From assembly GCA_964017045.1 (NCBI GenBank), contig OZ024798.1, positions 32,478,347-32,542,346 of the forward strand: a stretch of 64,000 bases of DNA, read 5' to 3'. This DNA comes from Omphiscola glabra (Eukaryota; Mollusca; Gastropoda; Lymnaeidae). This document shows positions 43,834 to 55,400 of the stretch, one piece after another; within the stretch, counting starts at the first letter, position 1; every line of letters begins with the position of its first letter. A program made the translations under genes and the position numbers. Below the pieces are notes generated by a model that was not told the DNA's origin, did not search any database, and saw nothing but the letters and a program-made list of their open reading frames with translations.

Positions 43834-44381
43834 CGGACTGTTATTAATGTGGAATTTTATCTCTTATTTAAGTCTATGGCTCGTTCCAAAACAGTCCACA
43901 ACAAGAGACGATACCAAAGTTTAAATACAATAACAAAAAATACGACACTTAAAAAACCAGGGCTGATTACAGTTAACACGTTTATAATGTGTGAATTTCA
44001 ATGAATTACAAAAGCAAGAGAATATGATTAAAACTATTGACGTACAGTTTGGCTGGTACCGGTACTGTGTTAATAAAAAAATACAATGAACAAAAATTGT
44101 ACAATGACGAATAAGAAAATGTACACAAAACAAAGCACTGTCTAGTAGTACAATAATAACACACGTTCCAAGTCTCGTCATAAAGATCTCCCTCGTCATT
44201 CAATCTTCTTCATTTTATTCTCAGTTTCAAACGATTCCAGAAACGTCGTCTGCATTGTTTAGCTTTCCAGTTTAATCTAGATTATTCTATAATTTTCTGA
44301 CTGGAGCGGACTATACTAAGCTTTGTTGTAAACAAGCTTAAATTTCGCTAGCCACACCCCAAAACGGCCTCGAGTGTGTTG
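43834..44381. other. Unique spacer between two related 14-bp arrays
   Basis: No gene recognised. Short frames on both strands lack domains. Confidence 0.4.
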
Positions 44382-44389
44382 ACTACAAG

Positions 44390-44553
44390 CAGAGGCGTAA
44401 CTGGGTTTCTGACGCCCTTGGCTATAATTTATTTTTGGCGCAGTTGATAAATTGAAAAATTTAAAAATTAGAGATTTAGCGGCGCCCTTTTGAACTGGCA
44501 CAGGCCGGCGCCCTTGGCAACTGCCCCAATGCCAAGCCGTTGTTACGCTACTT
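44390..44553. mobile_element. hAT-type MITE, family A copy 2, perfect TSD
   Basis: The left end 'cagaggcgtaactggg' and the reverse-complemented right end 'aagtagcgtaacaacgg' flank an interior nearly identical to 27784-27934 ('ttagcggcgcccttttgaac', 'gccaagccgtt'). The flanks carry the perfect 8-bp duplication 'actacaag' (44382-44389 and 44554-44561). 164 bp, non-coding. Confidence 0.92.
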
Positions 44554-44619
44554 ACTACAAGACGTCATGCACGGGGAAAGCGGAGAAGGCGTGCATCAAA
44601 ACACGTCACCTACATAACA

Positions 44620-44860
44620 ATATCAAGCTGAACATATGAAACTTAACATATCAAGCTGAACATATCCAGATGAACATATAAAGTTGAACATAGCAAGATG
44701 AACATATCAAGATGAACATTTCAAGCTGAACATTTCAAGCTGAATATATAAAGAGGAACATATTAATATGAACATATCCAGATGAACATATAAAGTTGAA
44801 CATAGCAAGATGAACATATCAAGATGAACATTTCAAGCTGAACATATCAAGCTGAACTAA
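44620..44860. repeat. Minisatellite, 14-bp unit, about 17 copies (B)
   Basis: The unit is 'gaacatatcaagat' or '...aagct'. A block of several units ('catatccagatgaacatata', 'aagttgaacatagcaagatg') occurs twice, near 44660 and 44777, a 117-bp higher-order duplication. Confidence 0.92.
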
Positions 44861-44929
44861 TATTTCGATCATTGTATTTTATTTAGTAAGTCAATGGTTT
44901 GTTCAAATGTCACTAATGTTACCTCCAAG

Positions 44930-45050
44930 CGCGGGGTTTCTTAACGAGTTGTTCCCGCACCACATGGGGGCGCCCTCACCACCTGGAGTCGCGGAAAATA
45001 TGTTTTGAAATCAGATGCGGGTGCTGCCCTGCTTAACGTTTAAGAACCCC
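44930..45050. mobile_element. Probable small hAT-like MITE
   Basis: 'ggggtttcttaacga' near the left and the reverse complement of the right end, 'ggggttcttaaacgtt', form an inverted repeat. The interior has 'gcaccacatgggggcgccc'. The exact ends and target duplication are not resolved. Confidence 0.55.
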
Positions 45051-45155
45051 TTTACTAACTATACGGGCTCTCCATCAGCCGCAGACTTCATATAAAAAAA
45101 AAAGGTTGTTGTAAGGTCCACATGTAGTGTTACAATTTCGCTAGTCAATGTAAAC

Positions 45156-45235
45156 CTGGGGCCACAGCACTATCTAATGGCAACACAAAGATGGTCTGGG
45201 GTCACAGCATTATCTAATGGCAACACAAAGATGGT
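45156..45235. repeat. Tandem duplication, 40 bp, two copies
   Basis: 'ctggggccacagcactatct' then 'aatggcaacacaaagatggt', present twice with three base differences. Confidence 0.9.
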
Positions 45236-45501
45236 TTGACACGTCTCTGTACAACGTTTGACACTTTTGTTACCGCCGTTATCATTCCCTCACACCAGGC
45301 AGTGCAGGAGATGGTGAGGGTTGATAGAATGGAGGCTTTTTTTTATGGATGAGCAGATCAATCCAGGTGTGTGTGTGGTGGGGGAGGGGTGGTGTAATCT
45401 TCCCAAAAAAAGGGTTTCGCTCATTCTCCATAAGTAGAGAGAAACCTAGCAATTTATTGGACTCAAAACTTATTAATCATTTTGTGGTCATTTGCTGCCC
45501 T

Positions 45502-45931
45502 CTTGGATACTACTTCTCAGCTAAGTGCTATTCTTGGATACTACTTCTCAGCTAAGTGCTATTCTTGGATACTACTTCTCATCTAAGTGCTATTCTTGGA
45601 TACTACTTCTCAGCTAAGTGCTATTCTTGGATACTACTTCTCAGCTAAGTGCTATTCTTGGATACTACTTCTCAGCTAAGTGCTATTCTTGGATACTACT
45701 TCTCATCTAAGTGCTATTCTTGGATACTACTTCTCAGCTAAGTGCTATTCTTGGATACTACTTCTCAGCTAAGTGCTATTCTTGGATACTACTTCTCAGC
45801 TAAGTGCTATTCTAGGATACTACTTCTCAGCTAAGTGCTATTCTTGGATACTACTTCTCAGCTAAGTGCTATTCTTGGATACTACTTCTCAGCTAAGTGC
45901 TATTCTTGGATACTACTTCTCAGCTAAGTGC
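45502..45931. repeat. Minisatellite, 31-bp unit, about 14 copies
   Basis: The unit contains 'ttggatactacttctcagct' then 'aagtgctattc'. Very homogeneous; rare variants are tctcatct and ctaggata. It runs into a T/A homopolymer at 45935-45960. Confidence 0.96.
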
Positions 45932-45970
45932 TATTTTTTTAATATTAAAAAAAAAAAAAATCGTATTCGT

Positions 45971-46054
45971 TTTTTTCTGTTTGTTCGCTGACGAAGGCTA
46001 CCTGCCGAAATGTTCGTTGTTTTGCTGTGTTCCTTTTTTTTAAAAGTTAACCTT
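45971..46054 (+). repeat. Dispersed repeat, copy 2 (partner at 22411)
   Basis: It shares about 75 bp with 22411-22490. It keeps 'cgctgacgaaggc' ... 'cctgccgaaatgttcgttg', i.e. the ordered elements CUGANGA and GAAA of a hammerhead core, with GGC/GCC able to pair between them, but the first closing pair would be A/C and no clear stem III is seen. Probably the 3' part of an interspersed transposon. Confidence 0.6.
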
Positions 46055-46471
46055 ATTTTGTTTTAGTAGTTTTCGAATCATTTTGTAGAAGCTAATCTGA
46101 TGACTAAATACCCTATCAACGTTCAAACGCTCGGCTCACATGAAGATCACTTTTTCATAGGTCAATATCTTAATCCTATCAAATATTTCGGTATTGTTGG
46201 CGCAGGGCCTCGACAAGAATTATTGGTGCAAAGCAATTGTTTTGTTTTATAGGAATAGGTTAAACAATATGTTACTTCTGAGGCTTTAGTCATATTGAAT
46301 TTCTTTTTTTTTTAGTTAGTATCTTATAGCCCATGATTATTGCACAGGGACTTTGTATACTAGCGCGGTGTCCATGATCTAAGGTTGCTTTCTGTGATGG
46401 GGAAAACAAAGGGAATAGTGTATTTGAAAAATGTTTTGATAGGGAGAGATATTATAGAAGAAATGAACGTG
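46055..46471. other. Unique spacer before the large satellite
   Basis: Nothing recognised. Confidence 0.4.
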
Positions 46472-49400
46472 TTAGAACATTCTTGAAAACATGTTGGTAT
46501 TGATCTTAGAATCTGTGCGAACATTCTTTGTATTCAGTTGGTATTGATGTTAGTATCATTGAGAACATTCTTTGTCTTCTGCTGGTATTGATTTTAGGAT
46601 CTGTGAGAGCATTCTGTGTTTTCTGATGGTATTGATATTAGGATCTGTGAGAACATTATTTGTCTTCTGTTGGTATTGATATTAGGATCTGTGAGAGCAT
46701 TCTGTGTCTTCTGATGGTATTGATTTTAGGATCTGTGAGAACATTCTGTGTCTTCTGATGGTATTGATATTAGGATCTGTGAGAACATTCTTTGTCTTCT
46801 GATGGTATTGATATTAGGATCTGTGAGAACATTCTTTGTCTTCTGATGGTATTGATATTATTATCCGTGAGAACATTCTTTGTCTACTGATGGTATTGAT
46901 ATTAGGATCTGTGAGAACATTCTTTGCCCACTGATGGTATTGATATTATTATCCGTGAGAACATTCTTTGTCCACTGATGGTATAGATATTAGGATCTGT
47001 GAGAACATTCTTTGTCTACTGATGGTATTGATATTAGGATCTGTGAGAACATTCTTTGTCTACTGATGGTATTGATATTAGGATCTGTGAGAACATTCTT
47101 TGTCTACTGATGGTATTGATATTAGGATATGTGAGAACATTCTTTGTCTACTGATGGTATTGATATTAGGATATGTGAGAACATTCTTTGTCTACTGATG
47201 GTATTGATATTAGGATATGTGAGAACATTCTTTGTCTACTGATGGTATTGATATTAGGATATGTGAGAACATTCTTTGTCTACTGATGGTATTGATATTA
47301 GGATATGTGAGAACATTCTTTGTCTACTGATGGTATTGATATTAGGATATGTGAGAACATTCTTTGTCTACTGATGGTATTGATATTAGGATCTGTGAGA
47401 ACATTCTTTGCCCACTGATGGTATAGATATTAGGATATGTGAGAACATTCTTTGTCTACTGATGGTATTGATATTAGGATCTGTGAGAACATTCTTTGTC
47501 TACTGATGGTATAGATATAAGGATATGTGAGAACATTCTTTGTCTACTGATGGTATAGATATTAGGATCTGTGAGAACATTCTTTGTCTACTGATGGTAT
47601 AGATATAAGGATATGTGAGAACATTCTTTGTCTACTGATGGTATAGATATTAGGATCTGTGAGAACATTCTTTGTCTACTGATGGTATAGATATAAGGAT
47701 ATGTGAGAACATTCTTTGTCTACTGATGGTATAGATATAAGGATATGTGAGAACATTCTTTGTCTACTGATGGTATTGATATTAGGATCTGTGAGAACAT
47801 TCTTTGTCTACTGATGGTATAGATATAAGGATATGTGAGAACATTCTTTGTCTACTGATGGTATAGATATAAGGATATGTGAGAACATTCTTTGTCTACT
47901 GATGGTATAGATATAAGGATATGTGAGAACATTCTTTGTCTACTGATGGTATAGATATTAGGATCTGTGAGAACATTCTTTGTCTACTGATGGTATAGAT
48001 ATAAGGATATGTGAGAACATTCTTTGTCTACTGATGGTATAGATATTAGGATCTGTGAGAACATTCTTTGTCTTCTGATGGTATTGATATTAGGATCTGT
48101 GAGAACATTCTTTGTCTTCTGATGGTATTGATATTATTATCCGTGAGAACATTCTTTGTCTACTGATGGTATTGATATTAGGATCTGTGAGAACATTCTT
48201 TGCCCACTGATGGTATTGATATTATTATCCGTGAGAACATTCTTTGTCCACTGATGGTATAGATATTAGGATCTGTGAGAACATTCTTTGTCTACTGATG
48301 GTATTGATATTAGGATCTGTGAGAACATTCTTTGTCTACTGATGGTATTGATATTAGGATCTGTGAGAACATTCTTTGTCTACTGATGGTATTGATATTA
48401 GGATATGTGAGAACATTCTTTGTCTACTGATGGTATTGATATTAGGATATGTGAGAACATTCTTTGTCTACTGATGGTATTGATATTAGGATATGTGAGA
48501 ACATTCTTTGTCTACTGATGGTATTGATATTAGGATATGTGAGAACATTCTTTGTCTACTGATGGTATTGATATTAGGATATGTGAGAACATTCTTTGTC
48601 TACTGATGGTATTGATATTAGGATATGTGAGAACATTCTTTGTCTACTGATGGTATTGATATTAGGATCTGTGAGAACATTCTTTGCCCACTGATGGTAT
48701 AGATATTAGGATATGTGAGAACATTCTTTGTCTACTGATGGTATTGATATTAGGATCTGTGAGAACATTCTTTGTCTACTGATGGTATAGATATAAGGAT
48801 ATGTGAGAACATTCTTTGTCTACTGATGGTATAGATATTAGGATCTGTGAGAACATTCTTTGTCTACTGATTGTATAGATATAAGGATATGTGAGAACAT
48901 TCTTTGTCTACTGATGGTATAGATATTAGGATCTGTGAGAACATTCTTTGTCTACTGATGGTATAGATATAAGGATATGTGAGAACATTCTTTGTCTACT
49001 GATGGTATAGATATAAGGATATGTGAGAACATTCTTTGTCTACTGATGGTATTGATATTAGGATCTGTGAGAACATTCTTTGTCTACTGATGGTATAGAT
49101 ATAAGGATATGTGAGAACATTCTTTGTCTACTGATGGTATAGATATAAGGATATGTGAGAACATTCTTTGTCTACTGATGGTATAGATATTAGGATCTGT
49201 GAGAACATTCTTTGTCTACTGATGGTATAGATATAAGGATCTGTGAGAACATTCTTTGTCTACTGATGGTATAGATATAAGGATATGTGAGAACATTCTT
49301 TGTCTACTGATGGTATAGATATTAGGATCTGTGAGAACATTCTTTGTCTACTGATGGTATTGATATTATTATCCGTGAGAACATTCTTTGTCTACTGATG

Positions 49401-52400
49401 GTATAAATATTAGGATATGTGAGAACATTCTTTGTCTACTGATGGTATTGATATTAGGATATGTGAGAACATTCTGTGTCTTCTGTTGGTATTGATATTA
49501 GGATCTGTGAGAACATTCTTTGTCTTCTGATGGTATTGATATTAGGATATGTGAGAACATTCTGTGTCTTCTGTTGGTATTGATATTAGGATCTGTGAGA
49601 ACATTCTGTGTCTTCTGTTGGTATTGATATTAGTATCTGTGAGAACATTCTGTGTCTTCTGATGGTATTGATATTAGGATCTGTGAGAACATTCTGTGTC
49701 TTCTGTTGGTATTGATATTAGGATCTGTGAGAACATTCTGTGTCTTCTGATGGTATTGATATTAGTATCCGTGAGAACATTCTGTGTCTACTGATGGTAT
49801 TGATATTAGGATATGTGAGAACATTCTGTGTCTTCTGATGGTATTGATATTAGGATCTGTGAGAACATTCTGTGTCTTCTGTTGGTATTGATATTAGGAT
49901 CTGTGAGAACATTCTGTGTCTTCTGATGGTATTGATATTAGTATCTGTGAGAACATTCTTTGTCTTCTGTTGGTATTGATATTAGGATATGTGAGAACAT
50001 TCTGTGTCTTCTGATGGTATAGATATTAGGATCTGTGAGAACATTCTTTGTCTACTGATGGTATTGATATTATTATCCGTGAGAACATTCTTTGTCTACT
50101 GATGGTATTGATATTAGGATCTGTGAGAACATTCTTTGTCTACTGATGGTATTGATATTAGGATATGTGAGAACATTCTGTGTCTTCTGTTGGTATTGAT
50201 ATTAGGATCTGTGAGAACATTCTTTGTCTTCTGATGGTATTGATATTAGGATATGTGAGAACATTCTGTGTCTTCTGTTGGTATTGATATTAGGATCTGT
50301 GAGAACATTCTGTGTCTTCTGTTGGTATTGATATTAGTATCTGTGAGAACATTCTGTGTCTTCTGATGGTATTGATATTAGGATCTGTGAGAACATTCTG
50401 TGTCTTCTGTTGGTATTAATATTAGGATCTGTGAGAACATTCTGTGTCTTCTGATGGTATTGATATTAGTATCCGTGAGAACATTCTGTGTCTACTGATG
50501 GTATTGATATTAGGATATGTGAGAACATTCTGTGTCTTCTGATGGTATTGATATTAGGATCTGTGAGAACATTCTGTGTCTTCTGTTGGTATTGATATTA
50601 GGATCTGTGAGAACATTCTGTGTCTTCTGATGGTATTGATATTAGTATCTGTGAGAACATTCTTTGTCTTCTGTTGGTATTGATATTAGGATATGTGAGA
50701 ACATTCTGTGTCTTCTGATGGTATTGATATTAGGATCTGTGAGAACATTCTTTGTCTACTGATGGTATTGATATTAGAATCCGTGAGAACATTCTTTGTC
50801 TTCTGATGGTATTGATATTAGGATCTGTGAGAACATTCTTTGTCTACTGATGGTATTGATATTAGGATCTGTGAGAACATTCTTTGTCTTCTGATGGTAT
50901 TGATATTAGGATCTGTGAGAACATTCTTTGTCTTCTGATGGTATTGATATTAGTATCAGTGAGAACATTCTGTGTCTACTGATGGTATTGATATTAGGAT
51001 CTGTGAGAACATTCTTTGTCTTCTGATGGTATTGATATTAGGATATGTGAGAACATTCTGTGTCTTCTGTTGGTATTGATATTAGGATCTGTGAGAACAT
51101 TCTGTGTCTTCTGTTGGTATTGATATTAGTATCTGTGAGAACATTCTGTGTCTTCTGATGGTATTGATATTAGGATCTGTGAGAACATTCTGTGTCTTCT
51201 GTTGGTATTGATATTAGGATCTGTGAGAACATTCTGTGTCTTCTGATGGTATTGATATTAGTATCCGTGAGAACATTCTGTGTCTACTGATGGTATTGAT
51301 ATTAGTATCTGTGAGAACATTCTTTGTCTTCTGTTGGTATTGATATTAGGATATGTGAGAACATTCTGTGTCTTCTGATGGTATTGATATTAGGATCTGT
51401 GAAAACATTCTTTGTCTACTGATGGTATTGATATTAGAATCCGTGAGAACATTCTTTGTCTTCTGATGGTATTGATATTAGGATCTGTGAGAACATTCTT
51501 TGTCTACTGATGGTATAGATATAAGGATATGTGAGAACATTCTTTGTCTACTGATGGTATAGATATTAGGATCTGTGAGAACATTCTTTGTCTACTGATG
51601 GTATAGATATAAGGATATGTGAGAACATTCTTTGTCTACTAATGGTATTGATATTAGGATCTGTGAGAACATTCTTTGTCTTCTGATGGTATTGATATTA
51701 GGATCTGTGAGAACATTCTTTGTCTTCTGATGGTATTGATATTAGGATCTGTGAGAACATTCTTTGTCTACTGATGGTATTGATATTAGGATCTGTGAGA
51801 ACATTCTTTGTCTTCTGATGGTATTGATATTAGGATCTGTGAGAACATTCTTTGTCTACTGATGGTATTGATATTAGGATCTGTGAGAACATTCTTTGTC
51901 TTCTGATGGTATTGATATTAGGATCTGTGAAAACATTCTTTGTCTTCTGATGGTATTGATATTAGGATATGTGAGAACATTCTGTGTCTTCTGTTGGTAT
52001 TGATATGAGGATCTGTGAGAACATTCTGTGTCTTCTGTTGGTATTGATATTAGTATCTGTGAGAACATTCTGTGTCTTCTGATGGTATTGATATTAGGAT
52101 CTGTGAGAACATTCTGTGTCTTCTGTTGGTATTGATATTAGGATCTGTGAGAACATTCTGTGTCTTCTGATGGTATTGATATTAGTATCCGTGAGAACAT
52201 TCTGTGTCTACTGATGGTATTGATATTAGGATATGTGAGAACATTCTGTGTCTTCTGATGGTATTGATATTAGGATCTGTGAGAACATTCTGTGTCTTCT
52301 GTTGGTATTGATATTAGGATCTGTGAGAACATTCTGTGTCTTCTGATGGTATTGATATTAGTATCTGTGAGAACATTCTTTGTCTTCTGTTGGTATTGAT

Positions 52401-55400
52401 ATTAGGATATGTGAGAACATTCTGTGTCTTCTGATGGTATTGATATTAGGATCTGTGAGAACATTCTTTGTCTACTGATTGTATTGATATTAGAATCCGT
52501 GAGAACATTCTTTGTCTTCTGATGGTATTGATATTAGGATCTGTGAGAACATTCTTTGTCTACTGATGGTATTGATATTAGGATCTGTGAGAACATTCTT
52601 TGTCTTCTGATGGTATTGATATTAGGATCTGTGAGAACATTCTTTGTCTTCTGATGGTATTGATATTAGGATCTGTGAGAACATTCTTTGTCTACTGATG
52701 GTATTGATATTAGGATCTGTGAGAACATTCTTTGTCTTCTGATGGTATTGATATTAGGATCTGTGAGAACATTCTTTGTCTTCTGATGGTATTGATTTTA
52801 GGATCTGTGAGAACATTCTTTGTCTTCTGATGGTATTGATATTAGGATCTGTGAGAACATTCTGTGTCTTCTGATGGTATTGATATTAGGATCTGTGAGA
52901 ACATTCTGTGTCTTCTGTTGGTATTGATATTAGGATCTGTGATAACATTCTGTGTCTTCTGATGGTATTGATATTAGTATCTGTGAGAACATTCTTTGTC
53001 TTCTGTTGGTATTGATATTAGGATATGTGAGAACATTCTGTGTCTTCTGATGGTATTGATATTAGGATCTGTGAGAACATTCTTTGTCTACTGATGGTAT
53101 TGATATTAGAATCCGTGAGAACATTCTTTGTCTTCTGATGGTATTGATATTAGGATCTGTGAGAACATTCTTTGTCTACTGATGGTATTGATATTAGGAT
53201 CTGTGAGAACATTCTTTGTCTTCTGATGGTATTGATATTAGGATCTGTGAGAACATTCTTTGTCTTCTGATGGTATTGATATTAGGATCTGTGAGAACAT
53301 TCTTTGTCTACTGATGGTATTGATATTAGGATCTGTGAGAACATTCTTTGTCTTCTGATGGTATTGATATTAGGATCTGTGAGAACATTCTTTGTCTACT
53401 GATGGTATTGATATTAGGATCTGTGAGAACATTCTTTGTCTTCTGATGGTATTGATATTAGGATCTGTGAGAACATTCTTTGTCTTCTGATGGTATTGAT
53501 ATTAGGATATGTGAGAACATTCTGTGTCTTCTGTTGGTATTGATATTAGGATCTGTGAGAACATTCTGTGTCTTCTGTTGGTATTGATATTAGTATCTGT
53601 GAGAACATTCTGTGTCTTCTGATGGTATTGATATTAGGATCTGTGAGAACATTCTGTGTCTTCTGTTGGTATTGATATTAGGATCTGTGAGAACATTCTG
53701 TGTCTTCTGATGGTATTGATATTAGTATCCGTGAGAACATTCTGTGTCTACTGATGGTATTGATATTAGGATATGTGAGAACATTCTGTGTCTTCTGATG
53801 GTATTGATATTAGGATCTGTGAGAACATTCTGTGTCTTCTGTTGGTATTGATATTAGGATCTGTGAGAACATTCTGTGTCTTCTGATGGTATTGATATTA
53901 GTATCTGTGAGAACATTCTTTGTCTTCTGTTGGTATTGATATTAGGATATGTGAGAACATTCTGTGTCTTCTGATGGTATTGATATTAGGATCTGTGAGA
54001 ACATTCTTTGTCTACTGATGGTATTGATATTAGAATCCGTGAGAACATTCTTTGTCTTCTGATGGTATTGATATTAGGATCTGTGAGAACATTCTTTGTC
54101 TACTGATGGTATTGATATTAGGATCTGTGAGAACATTCTTTGTCTTCTGATGGTATTGATATTAGGATCTGTGAGAACATTCTTTGTCTTCTGATGGTAT
54201 TGATATTAGGATCTGTGAGAACATTCTTTGTCTACTGATGGTATTGATATTAGGATCTGTGAGAACATTCTTTGTCTTCTGATGGTATTGATATTAGGAT
54301 CTGTGAGAACATTCTTTGTCTTCTGATGGTATTGATTTTAGGATCTGTGAGAACATTCTTTGTCTTCTGATGGTATTGATATTAGGATCTGTGAGAACAT
54401 TCTTTGTCTACTGATGGTATTGATATTAGGATCTGTGAGAACATTCTTTGTCTTCTGATGGTATTGATATTAGGATCTGTGAGAACATTCTTTGTCTTCT
54501 GATGGTATTGATATTAGGATCTGTGAGAACATTCTTTGTCTACTGATGGTATTGATATTAGGATCTGTGAGAACATTCTTTGTCTTCTGATGGTATTGAT
54601 ATTAGGATCTGTGAGAACATTCTTTGTCTACTGATGGTATTGATATTAGGATCTGTGAGAACATTCTTTGTCTTCTGATGGTATTGATATTAGGATCTGT
54701 GAGAACATTCTTTGTCTTCTGATGGTATTGATATTAGGATCTGTGAGAACATTCTTTGTCTACTGATGGTATTGATATTAGGATCTGTGAGAACATTCTT
54801 TGTCTTCTGATGGTATTGATATTAGGATCTGTGAGAACATTCTTTGTCTTCTGATGGTATTGATATTAGGATCTGTGAGAACATTCTTTGTCTTCTGATG
54901 GTATTGATATTAGGATCTGTGAGAACATTCTTTGTCTACTGATGGTATTGATATTAGGATCTGTGAGAACATTCTTTGTCTTCTGATGGTATTGATATTA
55001 GGATCTGTGAGAACATTCTTTGTCTTCTGATGGTATTGATATTAGGATCTGTGAGAACATTCTTTGTCTACTGATGGTATTGATATTAGGATCTGTGAGA
55101 ACATTCTTTGTCTACTGATGGTATTGATATTAGGATCTGTGAGAACATTCTTTGTCTACTGTTGGTATTGATATTAGGATCTGTGAGAACATTCTGTGTC
55201 TACTGTTGGTATTGATATTAGGATCTGTGAGAACATTCTTTGTCTACTGATGGTATTGATATTAGGATCTGTGAGAACATTCTTTGTCTACTGATGGTAT
55301 TGATATTAGGATCTGTGAGAACATTCTTTGTCTTCTGATGGTATTGATATTAGGATCTGTGAGAACATTCTTTGTCTTCTGATGGTATTGATATTAGGAT

